DNA of 64,000 nucleotides from an uncultured Nitrospina sp. (lineage in GTDB: Bacteria; Nitrospinota; Nitrospinia; Nitrospinales; VA-1): positions 1 through 64,000 of the forward strand of contig CALAGQ010000125.1 of the NCBI GenBank assembly GCA_937891765.1, written 5' to 3'. The translations under genes were made by a program, and so were the position numbers. Under the pieces are notes generated by a model. That model was not told the DNA's origin. It did no database searches and saw nothing but the letters and a program-made list of their open reading frames with translations. Position 1 is the stretch's first letter, and each line of letters starts with the position of its first letter. Below, in pieces: positions 43,757 to 52,778 of this stretch.

Positions 43757-44851
43757 ATGAACGTTTTCGACACAAAATCAAATAAAAAGGATGACGCCCC
43801 ACAAGGACGGTTCGACGAGAACTATTTAAAGTCATGGCTGGAACCCCTCGTCAAGGAACCCATCTCCCGCTTTGATTTTTTCACCCTTAAAGGAGATGCG
43901 TCGGATCGAAGCTATTTCCGCGTCAACTACTGCGTGAAAAGTCGTCCTACGGAAGAATCATCTATCATCGTCATGCAGTTGAAGGAACCAGCTTCTGAAA
44001 AGGAACCAAACTTCAACCGCATGCAAAAATTCCTGACACATCTGGATATGCCAGTTCCTGAAATTTTATACTACGATGCCGAACGGGGACTGCTTTTCCT
44101 TGAGGATGGTGGCGACACTCATTTGGAGGACATTGCCCGCAATTCCCCCGAGAATATTATTCACTGGTACCAGAAAGCCATTGACCTCATTGTAGCCATG
44201 CAGACCCGCATCACTCAGAACATGCAGCCTTATTGTCCCGCACATGCGCTAAAGTTTGATGTTGAAAAACTGATGTGGGAAATGGACTTCATGATAAAAC
44301 ATTATATTCAGGGATTCCTGAAACGCGGATTGAGTCAGGACGAAGAGTCGAAAGTCCGGACGGCTCTGCTTGGGCTCTGCGAAACCCTGGCCGAAGAAGA
44401 AAGGGTTTTCGTCCACCGGGATTTTCATTCAAGAAATTTGATGATTCGGGAAGACGCCCTTCTGCTCATAGATTTTCAAGATGCACGGATGGGACCTCGT
44501 CAATATGATCTGGTCTCCCTTTTGAAGGACTCGTATGTCGTTCTGAAAGAAGAAACCCGCAATGAATTGCTGAATTACTACCTCCAGCGTATGGAGGAGG
44601 AAGGTCAAAAAATCCCACTCCCCTCTTTTCAGAAAATTTTTGATTTGATGTCGATCCAGAGAAATCTCAAGGCCATCGGCACCTTCGCCTTTCAATATAT
44701 GGAACATAAGAACGAACGATATCTGGAATACCTTGATCCCACTTTGCAGCATATCCGGGATACCCTCCACTCACGGCCAGACCTGGAACCGCTTGGCCAG
44801 ATTTTAAAGCAGGCGATTCCTGAGCTCAACACAGAGGCGGATCGACCATGA
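43757..44851 (+). CDS. aminoglycoside-phosphotransferase-fold sugar kinase (AmgK-like)
   Basis: A 364-residue protein with the APH/choline-kinase fold: DFFTLKGDASDRSYFRVNY near the start, YDAERGLLFLEDGGDTHLED hinge, the catalytic loop FVHRDFHSRNLMIRED and metal-binding LLIDFQDARMGPRQYDLVSLLKDSYV. The order and these signatures match the AmgK group, which phosphorylates N-acetylmuramate or N-acetylglucosamine at the anomeric position in wall recycling. The usual partner murU is not next door. It overlaps lptG by four bases. Confidence 0.8.
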   Translation: MNVFDTKSNKKDDAPQGRFDENYLKSWLEPLVKEPISRFDFFTLKGDASDRSYFRVNYCVKSRPTEESSIIVMQLKEPASEKEPNFNRMQKFLTHLDMPVPEILYYDAERGLLFLEDGGDTHLEDIARNSPENIIHWYQKAIDLIVAMQTRITQNMQPYCPAHALKFDVEKLMWEMDFMIKHYIQGFLKRGLSQDEESKVRTALLGLCETLAEEERVFVHRDFHSRNLMIREDALLLIDFQDARMGPRQYDLVSLLKDSYVVLKEETRNELLNYYLQRMEEEGQKIPLPSFQKIFDLMSIQRNLKAIGTFAFQYMEHKNERYLEYLDPTLQHIRDTLHSRPDLEPLGQILKQAIPELNTEADRP

Positions 44852-45948
44852 TGATTCTCAAAAAATATGTATTGTTCATGTTTATAAAAGTCTACCTACT
44901 CACCGTGAGCGGTTTGATCGGGATTTATTTGATCATTGATTTTTTCGAACGGGTGGATGAGTTCATGGCAAAAAACGCACCGCTCATTGATCTTGTTTCT
45001 TATTATATTTACAAAATACCATTCATTGCCAGCTACATGGCACCTCAGAGCGTGCTTTTGGCAACCGTCATCACACTCGCCTCGCTGGCAAGGCAAAACG
45101 AGCTCACCGCCATGAAAGCCTGCGGCATAAGTGTCACCGGCATCACTCTCCCCATTATCGGAGCATCCGCCCTCATTGCTCTCATGGTGTTAGCCTCTAG
45201 CGAATACCTTGCCCCCATCACCAACCAGAAAATGAATTATATTTTTTTTAGCAAGGTTCGAAACCAAGTAACCTACGGGAAAATCCCTCAACAAGACCTC
45301 TGGCTCAAAGCCAAAGACCATGCTATTTGGAGCATTGACTCCTTTGACCCGGAAAAATCTACGCTGCAAGGAGTCATCATTGTAATGCCGGATGATGACT
45401 TTGGCATCCGACAAAGAATCGATGCCCGGAGCGCAGTCTGGTCGGTGGACAAATGGTATTTCGTGGATGGCTACGTTCGTCAATTTAACAAGGAAGGTCT
45501 GGTATCCACAGAATTCTTCGAAAGCCGTTCGTTCCCGGTTTCTGAAATTCCGAAGGATTTAGCCAAGGTGAGAAAAAGACCGGAGGAAATGAGCCTACGA
45601 GAAATGTACGCGACCATTCAAGTCCATGCTCAGGAAGGCAAGGACACCTCGCAAAAGTGGATCGATCTGCACCGCAATCTGTCTTATCCTTTCATCAGCA
45701 TTGTTTTAGCCTTACTGGCGATTCCCTTGTCATTGAGATCGAGCAGGCATGGGGGCCTCCTCTTTTGTGTAGGGGTGAACCTGGCAATGGGTTTTGTTTT
45801 CTCTTTCCTCTACGCCCTCAGTATATCCCTGGGCCGCGGTGGAACCTTTGATCCAATTCTAGCCGCGTGGGGTCCCAACCTGTTGTTCACAGCTCTCGGA
45901 TTTTATTTATTGCTCACCATGGACAGCGAAAAGGCTTTCCCGATTTAA
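44848..45948 (+). CDS. lptG: lipopolysaccharide export permease LptG/LptF family
   Basis: A 366-residue YjgP/YjgQ-family protein: N-terminal membrane helices (FIKVYLLTVSGLIGIYLIIDFFERVDEFM), the family block MAPQSVLLATVITLASLARQNELTAMKACGISV, a periplasmic beta-jellyroll (about 130-265) and three C-terminal helices (YPFISIVLALLAIPLSLRSSRHGG). With LptB2 and LptF it extracts LPS from the inner membrane. LptG is preferred over LptF by its cytoplasmic-loop wording, but the two are hard to tell apart. The partner gene is not adjacent. Confidence 0.88.
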   Translation: MMILKKYVLFMFIKVYLLTVSGLIGIYLIIDFFERVDEFMAKNAPLIDLVSYYIYKIPFIASYMAPQSVLLATVITLASLARQNELTAMKACGISVTGITLPIIGASALIALMVLASSEYLAPITNQKMNYIFFSKVRNQVTYGKIPQQDLWLKAKDHAIWSIDSFDPEKSTLQGVIIVMPDDDFGIRQRIDARSAVWSVDKWYFVDGYVRQFNKEGLVSTEFFESRSFPVSEIPKDLAKVRKRPEEMSLREMYATIQVHAQEGKDTSQKWIDLHRNLSYPFISIVLALLAIPLSLRSSRHGGLLFCVGVNLAMGFVFSFLYALSISLGRGGTFDPILAAWGPNLLFTALGFYLLLTMDSEKAFPI

Positions 45949-46049
45949 AGTTGAATCCAACAAGTGGGTTTTATTGTCCGTGGCTTTCTACGTATTTTAG
46001 AATAACTCTTTATTAGGACACCTCATCCACTTGCGGCGGAGTTGCTCAT

Positions 46050-46982
46050 TTGAAGAAAATCGCTTCCATTGATATTGGTTCCAACACCGTTCGACTTCTG
46101 ATTCTGGAGTTTGATGAGAACCGGGATTTCCGCATCCTTGCATCCAGAAGGGTGATCACTCGTCTTGGTGAAGGAATGGACATCCACGGGCAATTGATGA
46201 AGCCTAGAATGTCTGCGACCCTCTCGGCTTTGTCTACATTTCGTCAGGACTGTCTGGATCATGGCAACCCGCCCTTACATGCTGTGGCTACCAGTGCCGT
46301 TCGGGAAGCCACAAACGGTGAGGAGTTTGTCCGTCTTGCCCGGAAAGAAACCGATATCAAAATTGAAATCATCCCCTGGGAAGAAGAAGCCCGCCTCACT
46401 CTTGAAGGTGTTTTCTGGAAAATCCCGCATGAGAACAGCAAGATACTCACTTTCGATATCGGCGGTGGCAGTACCGAGTTCATCCTCTCTGAAGGAAAAA
46501 ATATCGCCAGCTTTTGCAGTAGTTCTTTAGGGGTAGTTCGGCTGACAGAAAAATTTATTCACCAGCACCCGGTGGACAATGCCGAGTATGAAAACCTGAC
46601 CGCTCACTTAAGAAACGAATTACAGACGATCAAGGAAAAACTTTCGGCCTTTATGCCACAGGTGTTGATCGGTACGGCGGGAACTGTCACCACATTGGCC
46701 GCTTTAATAGAAAATATTTATCCTTATGATCCCGAAAAAATTCACGGCACTTTATTGCCTCGACAGGATATCGAAACTCTGATTCAGGACCTGAAAGGGA
46801 AGTCTCTCAATGAGCGGCTGGCGCTTAAACCTCTTGAGCGGGGCCGGGAAGATTTGATCATAGCGGGAACAGCCCTCGTTCTGGAAACCATGCAGACATT
46901 TCAATGCGACCCCCTGCTGGTCAGCGAATACAGCCTGCGCGAGGGAATCATCCTGAAAGCCCTGAAAACCGGGGCTCCCTGA
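46050..46982 (+). CDS. Ppx/GppA family phosphatase
   Basis: A 310-residue ASKHA-fold phosphatase: phosphate-1 loop IASIDIGSNTVRLLI, RVITRLGEGMD, VATSAVREATNGEEF, phosphate-2 loop TFDIGGGSTEFIL and GTAGTVTTLAAL. The length is that of short exopolyphosphatase/pppGpp phosphatases without the C-terminal HD domain. It hydrolyses polyphosphate or pppGpp. Starts at a TTG behind GGAG. Confidence 0.9.
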   Translation: MKKIASIDIGSNTVRLLILEFDENRDFRILASRRVITRLGEGMDIHGQLMKPRMSATLSALSTFRQDCLDHGNPPLHAVATSAVREATNGEEFVRLARKETDIKIEIIPWEEEARLTLEGVFWKIPHENSKILTFDIGGGSTEFILSEGKNIASFCSSSLGVVRLTEKFIHQHPVDNAEYENLTAHLRNELQTIKEKLSAFMPQVLIGTAGTVTTLAALIENIYPYDPEKIHGTLLPRQDIETLIQDLKGKSLNERLALKPLERGREDLIIAGTALVLETMQTFQCDPLLVSEYSLREGIILKALKTGAP

Positions 46983-47040
46983 CACTGACCTCACATTTCC
47001 ATAAAACCCTGACTAAAAAGAGCTTGGGGGTTGATTGAAT

Positions 47041-47069
47041 TTGACTTCAAGGCTCATTTCAGATATGGT
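47041..47069 (+). promoter_or_regulatory. sigma-70-type promoter for acetolactate synthase gene
   Basis: TTGACT (47041-47046), 17-base spacer, TATGGT (47064-47069), 27 bases before the ATG. Confidence 0.5.
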
Positions 47070-47095
47070 TTTTCATCACCCTAGACTACTAAACC

Positions 47096-48892
47096 ATGAC
47101 TACTAAAAAGAATTCAGCAAAAAAATTGGTCTCTATCAAAAGATCTCCAAAAGCTTCAGGGCACCCCATGAAGGGCCGGGATGTTCTGGTTAAAGCCCTC
47201 GAAAACGAGGGAGTCAAAGTTATTTTTGGCTACCCTGGCGGAGCTTCCATGGAAATTCATCAGGGACTGACCCTGACCAAGAAAATCCGCATGGTTCTGC
47301 CCCGCCATGAGCAAGGTGGTGCCTTCGCGGCAGGAGGTTATGCCCGTGCCACTGGAGAAGTTGGGGTCTGCCTGGCAACATCGGGTCCCGGAGCCACCAA
47401 CCTGATCACCGGCATTATTGATGCCAAGATGGACTCCATTCCTCTTGTCGCTATCACCGGCCAGGTGCCCAGTACGGTTTTAGGCAGTGACGCGTTTCAG
47501 GAAACCGACATCATGGGAGCCACGTTCCCGCTGGTCAAGCACAGCTATATGATCCAGAATGTCGCGGAAATTCCGCGGATTATTAATGAAGCATTCCATA
47601 TTGCCCGGACCGGCAGACCCGGACCAGTTCTGGTCGATATTCCTAAAGATATTCAACAGCAGGAAGGCATCGCTGATTTTGACGTTTCGTTTGACTGCCC
47701 CAGCTATCGGCCCAACGTAAAGCCCTCGGTACTGCAATGCAAAAAAGCGGCGCACGCTATTCAAACCGCAAAGCGTCCGCTGATTTATGCAGGAGGCGGC
47801 ATCGTCAGCAGTGGAGCTTCGGAAGACCTGCGAGCCTTTGTTAAAAAAACCGGTATACCCGTCACCACTACGGTAATGGGTTTGGGATCATTCCCTTCCA
47901 ACGATCCGCTTTCTTTGCGCATGCTGGGAATGCACGGCGCAGTTTATGCCAATATCGCTATCAACCATGCCGACCTGGTTATCGCTATGGGAGTGCGTTT
48001 TGACGATCGGGTCACCGGCAAACTTTCAGAGTTCTGTAAAAACGCTCAGGTCATCCATATTGATATTGACCCGTCGGAAATCAATAAAAATATTCTGGTC
48101 GACATTCCCATTCAGGGAGACGTCAAGCAGGCGTTGAAAATTCTTCACGGCTATGTCGAACCCAAGAAAGATATCAAACCCTGGATAAAACAGGTGCAGG
48201 ATTGGAAAAAAGAATTCCCTCTGGAGTTTAAACTTAAGAAGGGCGAAATTGTTCCGCAGTCTGTAGTCAGCGATATCAACAAGCTCGCGGATAAGGACGC
48301 TATTTTTTCCGTCGGTGTCGGTCAACACCAGATGTGGGCGGCTCAGTTTCTCGATTTCGAAAAACCCAATAACTGGTTGTGTTCATCCGGCTTGGGGGCA
48401 ATGGGATATGGACTGCCCGCCGCCATGGGCGCCCAAGTTGCGTTTCCCAATCGACAAGTGATCAACATTGAGGGAGATGGAAGTTTTCTGATGAATATTC
48501 AGGAACTGCAAACCCTGAAAATAGAAAACATCCCGGTAAAAAATATTGTTCTCAATAACGCTCATCTAGGAATGGTGGCCCAGTGGGAAGACCGTTTTTA
48601 CAAATCCCTTCGAGGACATACCTTCATTGGAGATGCCAACTTTGCCGAGATAGCACACGCTTTTGGAATCAAGTCGGAAAGCATTTCCGATCCAAAAGAT
48701 GTTGTTCCGGCCTTAAAACGCATGCTCAAACACAAAGGCCCGTATGTGTTGGATGTGAAGTATCCTTACAATGATAAAAGCCATGGTCATGTCATGCCGA
48801 TGATTCCAGGAAATCATACTTATCTGGACACCTGTCTGGACGCATCCACCTCACTGCGCGATTATTGGACAAAAAAGGGCCTGCTCCCCTAG
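47096..48892 (+). CDS. ilvB: acetolactate synthase large subunit
   Basis: A 598-residue thiamine-diphosphate enzyme for the first step of branched-chain amino acid synthesis. It has the catalytic Glu72 in PRHEQGGAFAAGGYARATG, the central FAD-type domain, VGVGQHQMWAAQF, and the ThDP-binding GDGSFLMNIQELQTLKIENIPVKNIVLNN. A Lys/Ser-rich extension of about 25 residues precedes the usual start. No ilvN (regulatory subunit) or ilvC follows, so this gene is transcribed alone. Its TAG stop falls inside a family A hairpin repeat. Confidence 0.92.
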   Translation: MTTKKNSAKKLVSIKRSPKASGHPMKGRDVLVKALENEGVKVIFGYPGGASMEIHQGLTLTKKIRMVLPRHEQGGAFAAGGYARATGEVGVCLATSGPGATNLITGIIDAKMDSIPLVAITGQVPSTVLGSDAFQETDIMGATFPLVKHSYMIQNVAEIPRIINEAFHIARTGRPGPVLVDIPKDIQQQEGIADFDVSFDCPSYRPNVKPSVLQCKKAAHAIQTAKRPLIYAGGGIVSSGASEDLRAFVKKTGIPVTTTVMGLGSFPSNDPLSLRMLGMHGAVYANIAINHADLVIAMGVRFDDRVTGKLSEFCKNAQVIHIDIDPSEINKNILVDIPIQGDVKQALKILHGYVEPKKDIKPWIKQVQDWKKEFPLEFKLKKGEIVPQSVVSDINKLADKDAIFSVGVGQHQMWAAQFLDFEKPNNWLCSSGLGAMGYGLPAAMGAQVAFPNRQVINIEGDGSFLMNIQELQTLKIENIPVKNIVLNNAHLGMVAQWEDRFYKSLRGHTFIGDANFAEIAHAFGIKSESISDPKDVVPALKRMLKHKGPYVLDVKYPYNDKSHGHVMPMIPGNHTYLDTCLDASTSLRDYWTKKGLLP

Positions 48893-49020
48893 GCGTGGGG
48901 CCACCAGCGTGACGCTGAACCCAGCGAGCTAGAACCTGTCGGACCCAGAGAATCGTTGCTAGCTAGAAAACATTTCCTCAAGGCGTAGTCTTGTTGCTAG
49001 TTCGCCCCACTCGGAGTGGT
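48887..49020. repeat. hairpin-repeat block between ilvB and metallo-hydrolase
   Basis: A variant family A element (CCCCTAGGCGTGGGGCCA, 48887-48904) contains the ilvB stop TAG. A family B-like element follows at once. TTGCTAGCTAG words and CCCCACTCGGAGTGG (49005-49019) complete it; the last lies inside the final codons of the facing gene. Confidence 0.75.
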
Positions 49021-49914
49021 CAAGCTGTATTCCAGATAGGCGCGCTTGATATTCGCATCCAGCCAGTTCAGGTTTTTCCAGCTTTTATATTTTTCCATTA
49101 AAACCGGCCTGACCGCATCCTGAGTTTCCTTGAGAGACTTGCCTTCTTCCAACTGCTTGAGAACTTTTTCTTTAAGAGTAAGAAGATAATGCTTCATGGC
49201 TATGAACACCGGCTTGCCGCCCGGCTCACCATGGCCCGGAATATAAATTTCCGCATCCAAATCACCCAGTTTGTTCATTGCAGAAAGCCAATCCTCTATG
49301 TAAGCGTCTCCCATGTACGGGATTTTTCCGTTAAAAACCAGATCGCCGGTGATCAGGGTCTTCAGTTCTTCAATATAAATGAACAAGTCCCCATCCGTGT
49401 GCCCCCGCACGTGAATCAGTTTTAAATCATATCCGCCAACAAAGATTTCCATTCTATCTTTAAAAAGCATGTTGGGCAGGGTGATGACCGTCTCATCCAT
49501 TCCGGGAATATTCATGGTCTTAAAAAAATCCAGATGCTCCTTGCCGGAAGATCCAACCAGGCTCTTGAGAACATTTTCATGGGCGATGATAGCTCCGCTG
49601 TCTTTAAATACCTGGTTACCAAAAGTGTGGTCCCCGTGATAATGCGTGTTGATGGTGTAAAGGATGGGAAGATCCGTTTGCTTGCGAATTTCTGCCAGCA
49701 CTTTTTTTGCTTCACCTGGGGTCACCCGGGTATCCACCACAACGACTCCTTTACGAGTGATGAGGAAGGTGGTGTTCGAGTCCACTCCGTCGCCATTCAC
49801 AACCGTGAAAAGGTTCTTCCACACCTCAATGGTTTTAGAACCTTCCGCGCTACAAACCCCACCCAGAACGCTGAAGAACAACGCTAAACCGACCAGCCAC
49901 CTTAATCCCGCCAT
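48997..49914 (-). CDS. exported metallo-beta-lactamase-fold hydrolase
   Basis: A 305-residue precursor: signal peptide (RWLVGLALFFSVLGGVCSAEG), then the MBL fold with the metal motif THYHGDHTFGN, a downstream HVRGHTDGDLFIY, TGDLVFNG and the last His in YIPGHGEPGG. This SoxH/quinoprotein-relay-like group has unknown substrates; class B lactamase activity is not implied. Start at 49914 follows GGGAG by eight bases. The last codons (TTPSGAN) are encoded by a repeat. Confidence 0.87.
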   Translation of the reverse strand: MAGLRWLVGLALFFSVLGGVCSAEGSKTIEVWKNLFTVVNGDGVDSNTTFLITRKGVVVVDTRVTPGEAKKVLAEIRKQTDLPILYTINTHYHGDHTFGNQVFKDSGAIIAHENVLKSLVGSSGKEHLDFFKTMNIPGMDETVITLPNMLFKDRMEIFVGGYDLKLIHVRGHTDGDLFIYIEELKTLITGDLVFNGKIPYMGDAYIEDWLSAMNKLGDLDAEIYIPGHGEPGGKPVFIAMKHYLLTLKEKVLKQLEEGKSLKETQDAVRPVLMEKYKSWKNLNWLDANIKRAYLEYSLTTPSGAN

Positions 49915-50073
49915 ATCAATCTCCCAGTTAAAACCAAAATGTTTTGGAAACGAGAGGCATGGTAGCATTTCCCACCTTTACCGGCAACCACCCACTAGCC
50001 GTGGAGGCCACGAGCAAGAGCTCATTGCGCCGGGAAGCCTGTTGAGTGGAAAAAAATCCATTGCATTCTGAGT

Positions 50074-50088
50074 CCAGCGTCACGCTGG
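50074..50088 (+). repeat. hairpin repeat, family B
   Basis: CCAGCG-TCA-CGCTGG, part of the repeat block 49985-50092 before sspB, which also has CCACTAGCCGTGGAGGCCA. Confidence 0.8.
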
Positions 50089-50126
50089 CCCTTTAACCTC
50101 TTGAGCATTTATGTTAATTTAGTGTC

Positions 50127-50600
50127 ATGGATGACTTGAGCAAAAAGAAATATGATTTTCTTTTGTACCTGTTGGAAGAAGGTGATGCCATGGTTTGCAT
50201 CGATGCGAGGCTTCCTGAAGTCGATGTTCCAGCGAGCCATAAAAATAATTCATCGCTGAACCTGATATTCAACCTTAATTTCAGACGACCGCTTGAAATA
50301 ACAGAAGAAGGGATTTTTGCTTCGCTGGCCTTCAACGGCAGGCCCTATAAATGCGCCATTCCCTTTGAGGCGGTTTGGGCCATCTACGATCCCAAAATGA
50401 AGAACGGACAGGTGTGGGAAGAAAGCATTCCAGAGGATATGAATCTGGCGGATCAGGTGCAATTGGACCAACCGGAAAAACCCCTGCTGAAACCCTTGAA
50501 ATCAAGCGGGAAGCCAGCCAAGGAGCCTGCTAACGAACCCGCCAAAGACACCAAAACCAAGGGCAAACGCGACCGCAGCCACCTTCGGGTGATCAAATAA
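50127..50600 (+). CDS. sspB: ClpXP adaptor SspB
   Basis: A 157-residue SspB-family protein. The N-terminal domain (about 1-110) has the family run SSLNLIFNLNFRRPLEI, GIFASLAFNGRPYKCAIPFEAVWAIYDP, which binds ssrA-type degrons. A flexible Lys/Pro/Glu-rich linker then leads to the extreme C-terminal HLRVIK, matching the LRVxK peptide by which SspB docks on the ClpX zinc domain. Having both ends intact makes this a functional adaptor. It lies directly upstream of tRNA-His. Confidence 0.92.
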   Translation: MDDLSKKKYDFLLYLLEEGDAMVCIDARLPEVDVPASHKNNSSLNLIFNLNFRRPLEITEEGIFASLAFNGRPYKCAIPFEAVWAIYDPKMKNGQVWEESIPEDMNLADQVQLDQPEKPLLKPLKSSGKPAKEPANEPAKDTKTKGKRDRSHLRVIK

Positions 50601-50624
50601 TTGTTGGGGGCCGTTACCATATGC

Positions 50625-50653
50625 TTTACAAAGGTTTGTGGATAGATTACACT
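50625..50653 (+). promoter_or_regulatory. sigma-70 promoter for tRNA-His
   Basis: TTTACA (50625-50630), 17-base spacer, TACACT (50648-50653), 36 bases before the tRNA. Confidence 0.7.
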
Positions 50654-50689
50654 TTGCCTCTGCTTTTTGGCTCAGAATAAAAAATCATG

Positions 50690-50765
50690 GTGGGCGTAGC
50701 TCAGTTGGTAGAGCTCTCGGTTGTGGTCCGAGTGGTCGCGGGTTCGAGCCCCGTCGCTCACCCCA
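50690..50765 (+). tRNA. tRNA-His (GTG anticodon)
   Basis: Full cloverleaf: acceptor stem GTGGGCG/CGCTCAC, D-arm AGCTCAGTTGGTAGAGCT, anticodon arm CTCGG-TTGTGGT-CCGAG with anticodon GTG, T-arm CGGGTTCGAGCCCCG region and genome-encoded CCA. A G at 50689 can be the extra -1 base, facing discriminator C73, the mark of tRNA-His. Confidence 0.97.
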
Positions 50766-50770
50766 TTTTT
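50750..50770 (+). other. candidate attL site at the tRNA-His 3' end
   Basis: The 21 bases from the T-arm through CCA and the T-run (begins CCCGTCGCTCACCC) recur as a direct repeat at 55554-55574 with one difference. Confidence 0.75.
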
Positions 50771-50772
50771 AT

Positions 50773-50808
50773 AAGGTATTATGAATTTTTTCATAATACC
50801 TTTTTCTT
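50773..50808 (+). terminator. rho-independent terminator after tRNA-His
   Basis: 12-bp perfect stem (50773-50784 with 50791-50802), 6-base loop, then TTTC and more T. Confidence 0.85.
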
Positions 50809-51130
50809 TATGTAGACGTAATGTAGACAGTTGAATTTAGCCCATGGGAGAACAATTCAATTACCACTTTCAAAATACTAATCTCTCAATCAGCAAATTG
50901 AGGTTCCATGCTTTACGGCTCAGCATATAATCAAGTGTTTATGTTGATTTGGCATTAACCATTTTCTTGATGTTGACACTATGGGGGCAGTTTATTTAAT
51001 AAAGTGCAGCTTTTAAATTAGAAAGTGTTACAACGTAAGGAGGCGGATCCAACTATTCAGTCTCAGTGAAATAATACGGACCACGTAATGTCTGCTGAGC
51101 TTCTCTCCAAAAATCTCAGAAAGGTATACC
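50809..51130. other. gap at the left end of the cyanophycin island
   Basis: No gene seen. A short direct repeat TGTAGAC(G/A) occurs at 50811 and 50822. The composition is more A+T-rich than before the tRNA. The promoter of the following operon should be in here. Confidence 0.5.
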
Positions 51131-51943
51131 TTGCATAAATTTCAACGCGCCATTTTAACGCATGGAGGTGCTGGTTCAAGCCCACAGGATTTTGATGGAC
51201 CGTTGTCTGCGGCCAAAATTGGGATGGATTTCATGGGAAATGGTAAATCTGCTTTAGACGCTGTGGTTTGTTCTGTGAAGCACTTGGAAGATGATCCTCG
51301 GTTTAATGCGGGGACAGGCTCTCAAATGAGAGCCGATGGTCATACTATTCAGATGGATGCGTCATGTATGGTGAGTGACGGAAAATTTGGCGCTGTAGCC
51401 TGTGTTGAAGGAATTCAAAACCCCATTGATATAGCCCGGAGTGTATTGCTTCATTCTCCCTATATCCTATTGGCAGGGGAAGGAGCTCGGGTCTTCGCGG
51501 CAGAACAAAATATAACTCAAACGCCTTTACGAGACTTAAGTAAAAGCAAGGCACCAAAAAGTGATGCCCCCCCTTCTTGCGATACGGTTGGTGCAGTGGC
51601 CTTTGATGGCACAACGTTTGCGGCGGCACTCAGTTCTGGTGGATTAGAAAAAGCCGCCATCGGACGAGTCGGTGATGTACCCCTTCCTGGTTGCGGATTG
51701 TTCTGTGGCCCAGTGGGCGCTGTTGCTTGTACGGGGGATGGTGAATTTATCGCGCTTAAAATTCTGGCTAGAGAAGTTTATAGCTGGTTGGAACAACGTA
51801 TGAGTCCGAGTGAGGCGGCACAAAAGGCGATGACTCTTTTTGATGATTCTGTTGATGTGGGCCTCATCATTTTAACCAAAAGTGAATTTGCATCAAATGC
51901 CCGAAATGGTATGGCGTGGTCACACGTTACGGAAATTAAATAA
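51131..51943 (+). CDS. iaaA: isoaspartyl peptidase / plant-type asparaginase
   Basis: A 270-residue Ntn-hydrolase. It has the N-terminal ILTHGGAGSSP, DDPRFNAGTGSQMRADG, and the autoprocessing/nucleophile Thr152 in SCDTVGAVAFDG, followed by AALSSGG and RVGDVPLPGCGLF. Such enzymes split beta-aspartyl dipeptides. Next to cyanophycinase this would finish cyanophycin breakdown, turning beta-Asp-Arg into aspartate and arginine. Shorter than the usual 310-320 residues, with a reduced linker before the Thr. TTG start behind AGAAAGG. It is the first gene of a three-gene operon. Confidence 0.9.
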   Translation: MHKFQRAILTHGGAGSSPQDFDGPLSAAKIGMDFMGNGKSALDAVVCSVKHLEDDPRFNAGTGSQMRADGHTIQMDASCMVSDGKFGAVACVEGIQNPIDIARSVLLHSPYILLAGEGARVFAAEQNITQTPLRDLSKSKAPKSDAPPSCDTVGAVAFDGTTFAAALSSGGLEKAAIGRVGDVPLPGCGLFCGPVGAVACTGDGEFIALKILAREVYSWLEQRMSPSEAAQKAMTLFDDSVDVGLIILTKSEFASNARNGMAWSHVTEIK

Positions 51944-51944
51944 T

Positions 51945-52778
51945 ATGGTAGAGAAACCTTTTTTTCGAGGGCGCTTGATTGCGATTGGTGGGAATGAAGA
52001 TAAAGAAAACGATTTAGTTGTGCTTAAACGAGTTGTTCAAGAGGTGGGAAAGATTAATTATAAGGTAGGTGTCATCACGACGGCCAGCGAATCACCCGAA
52101 CAACGAGGCGAAGACTATCATCAAGTATTTACCTCCCTTGGGGCTTCAGAAATAGAAATATTAAATATTAAAGATAGGGCCCAAGCAAACGACGCAACTA
52201 TGGCTAAAACGCTCGAAGATGCTGATTTGGTTTTCCTCGTGGGCGGCGACCAGTTGCGATTAACAACCATTATAGGTGGGTCACTAATATTTGAGGCTAT
52301 TCAAAACCGGCTTAAAATGGGGGCCATTATCGCAGGAACCAGTGCCGGAGCAGCTGTATTTTCTGACACCATGATTTATGACGGCAAAAGTGAAGAAGGG
52401 TTAATTAAAGGAAGTGTTCTCACGGCATCGGGATTTGGTTTCGTTGAAAATATCGTCTTTGATACTCATTTTAATGTTAGAGGTCGAGTTGGGCGTCTGG
52501 TGCAGATTATTACCATGAACCCGGCCTGTATAGGTGTTGGCATTGGTGAAGATTCGGGTGTTTTACTAAAGCAAGATGGAGTTCTCGAAGTTATTGGCTT
52601 AGGGACGGTAGTTATTGTTGACGGTAGTGACATTGCTCATTCCAATGTAATGAATATAGAACCGGGAGGACCCATTGCTGTAGAAAACGTGCGAATTCAT
52701 TCGTTAGTGAATGGATATGGATACCATTTCAAAGAGAGGAAGTTTTTAACCCCGTCACAAATTGCGGTATATCGTTGA
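51945..52778 (+). CDS. cphB: cyanophycinase
   Basis: A 277-residue serine peptidase of family S51. The nucleophile Ser133 lies in IIAGTSAGAAVFSD. Other conserved runs are LIAIGGNEDKEN, LVFLVGGDQLRL, HFNVRGRVGRLVQI and CIGVGIGEDSGVLL. It cleaves the cyanophycin polymer to beta-Asp-Arg dipeptides. The ATG at 51945 is one base after the iaaA stop; the longer frame overlaps iaaA and lacks support. Its stop overlaps the cphA start (TTGA). Confidence 0.95.
   Translation: MVEKPFFRGRLIAIGGNEDKENDLVVLKRVVQEVGKINYKVGVITTASESPEQRGEDYHQVFTSLGASEIEILNIKDRAQANDATMAKTLEDADLVFLVGGDQLRLTTIIGGSLIFEAIQNRLKMGAIIAGTSAGAAVFSDTMIYDGKSEEGLIKGSVLTASGFGFVENIVFDTHFNVRGRVGRLVQIITMNPACIGVGIGEDSGVLLKQDGVLEVIGLGTVVIVDGSDIAHSNVMNIEPGGPIAVENVRIHSLVNGYGYHFKERKFLTPSQIAVYR

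Noticed and set aside
48997-49914. Calling the metallo-hydrolase an antibiotic-resistance beta-lactamase
   Set aside because: Only the general metal-binding fold is shared; overall sequence fits the broad exported MBL-fold group.
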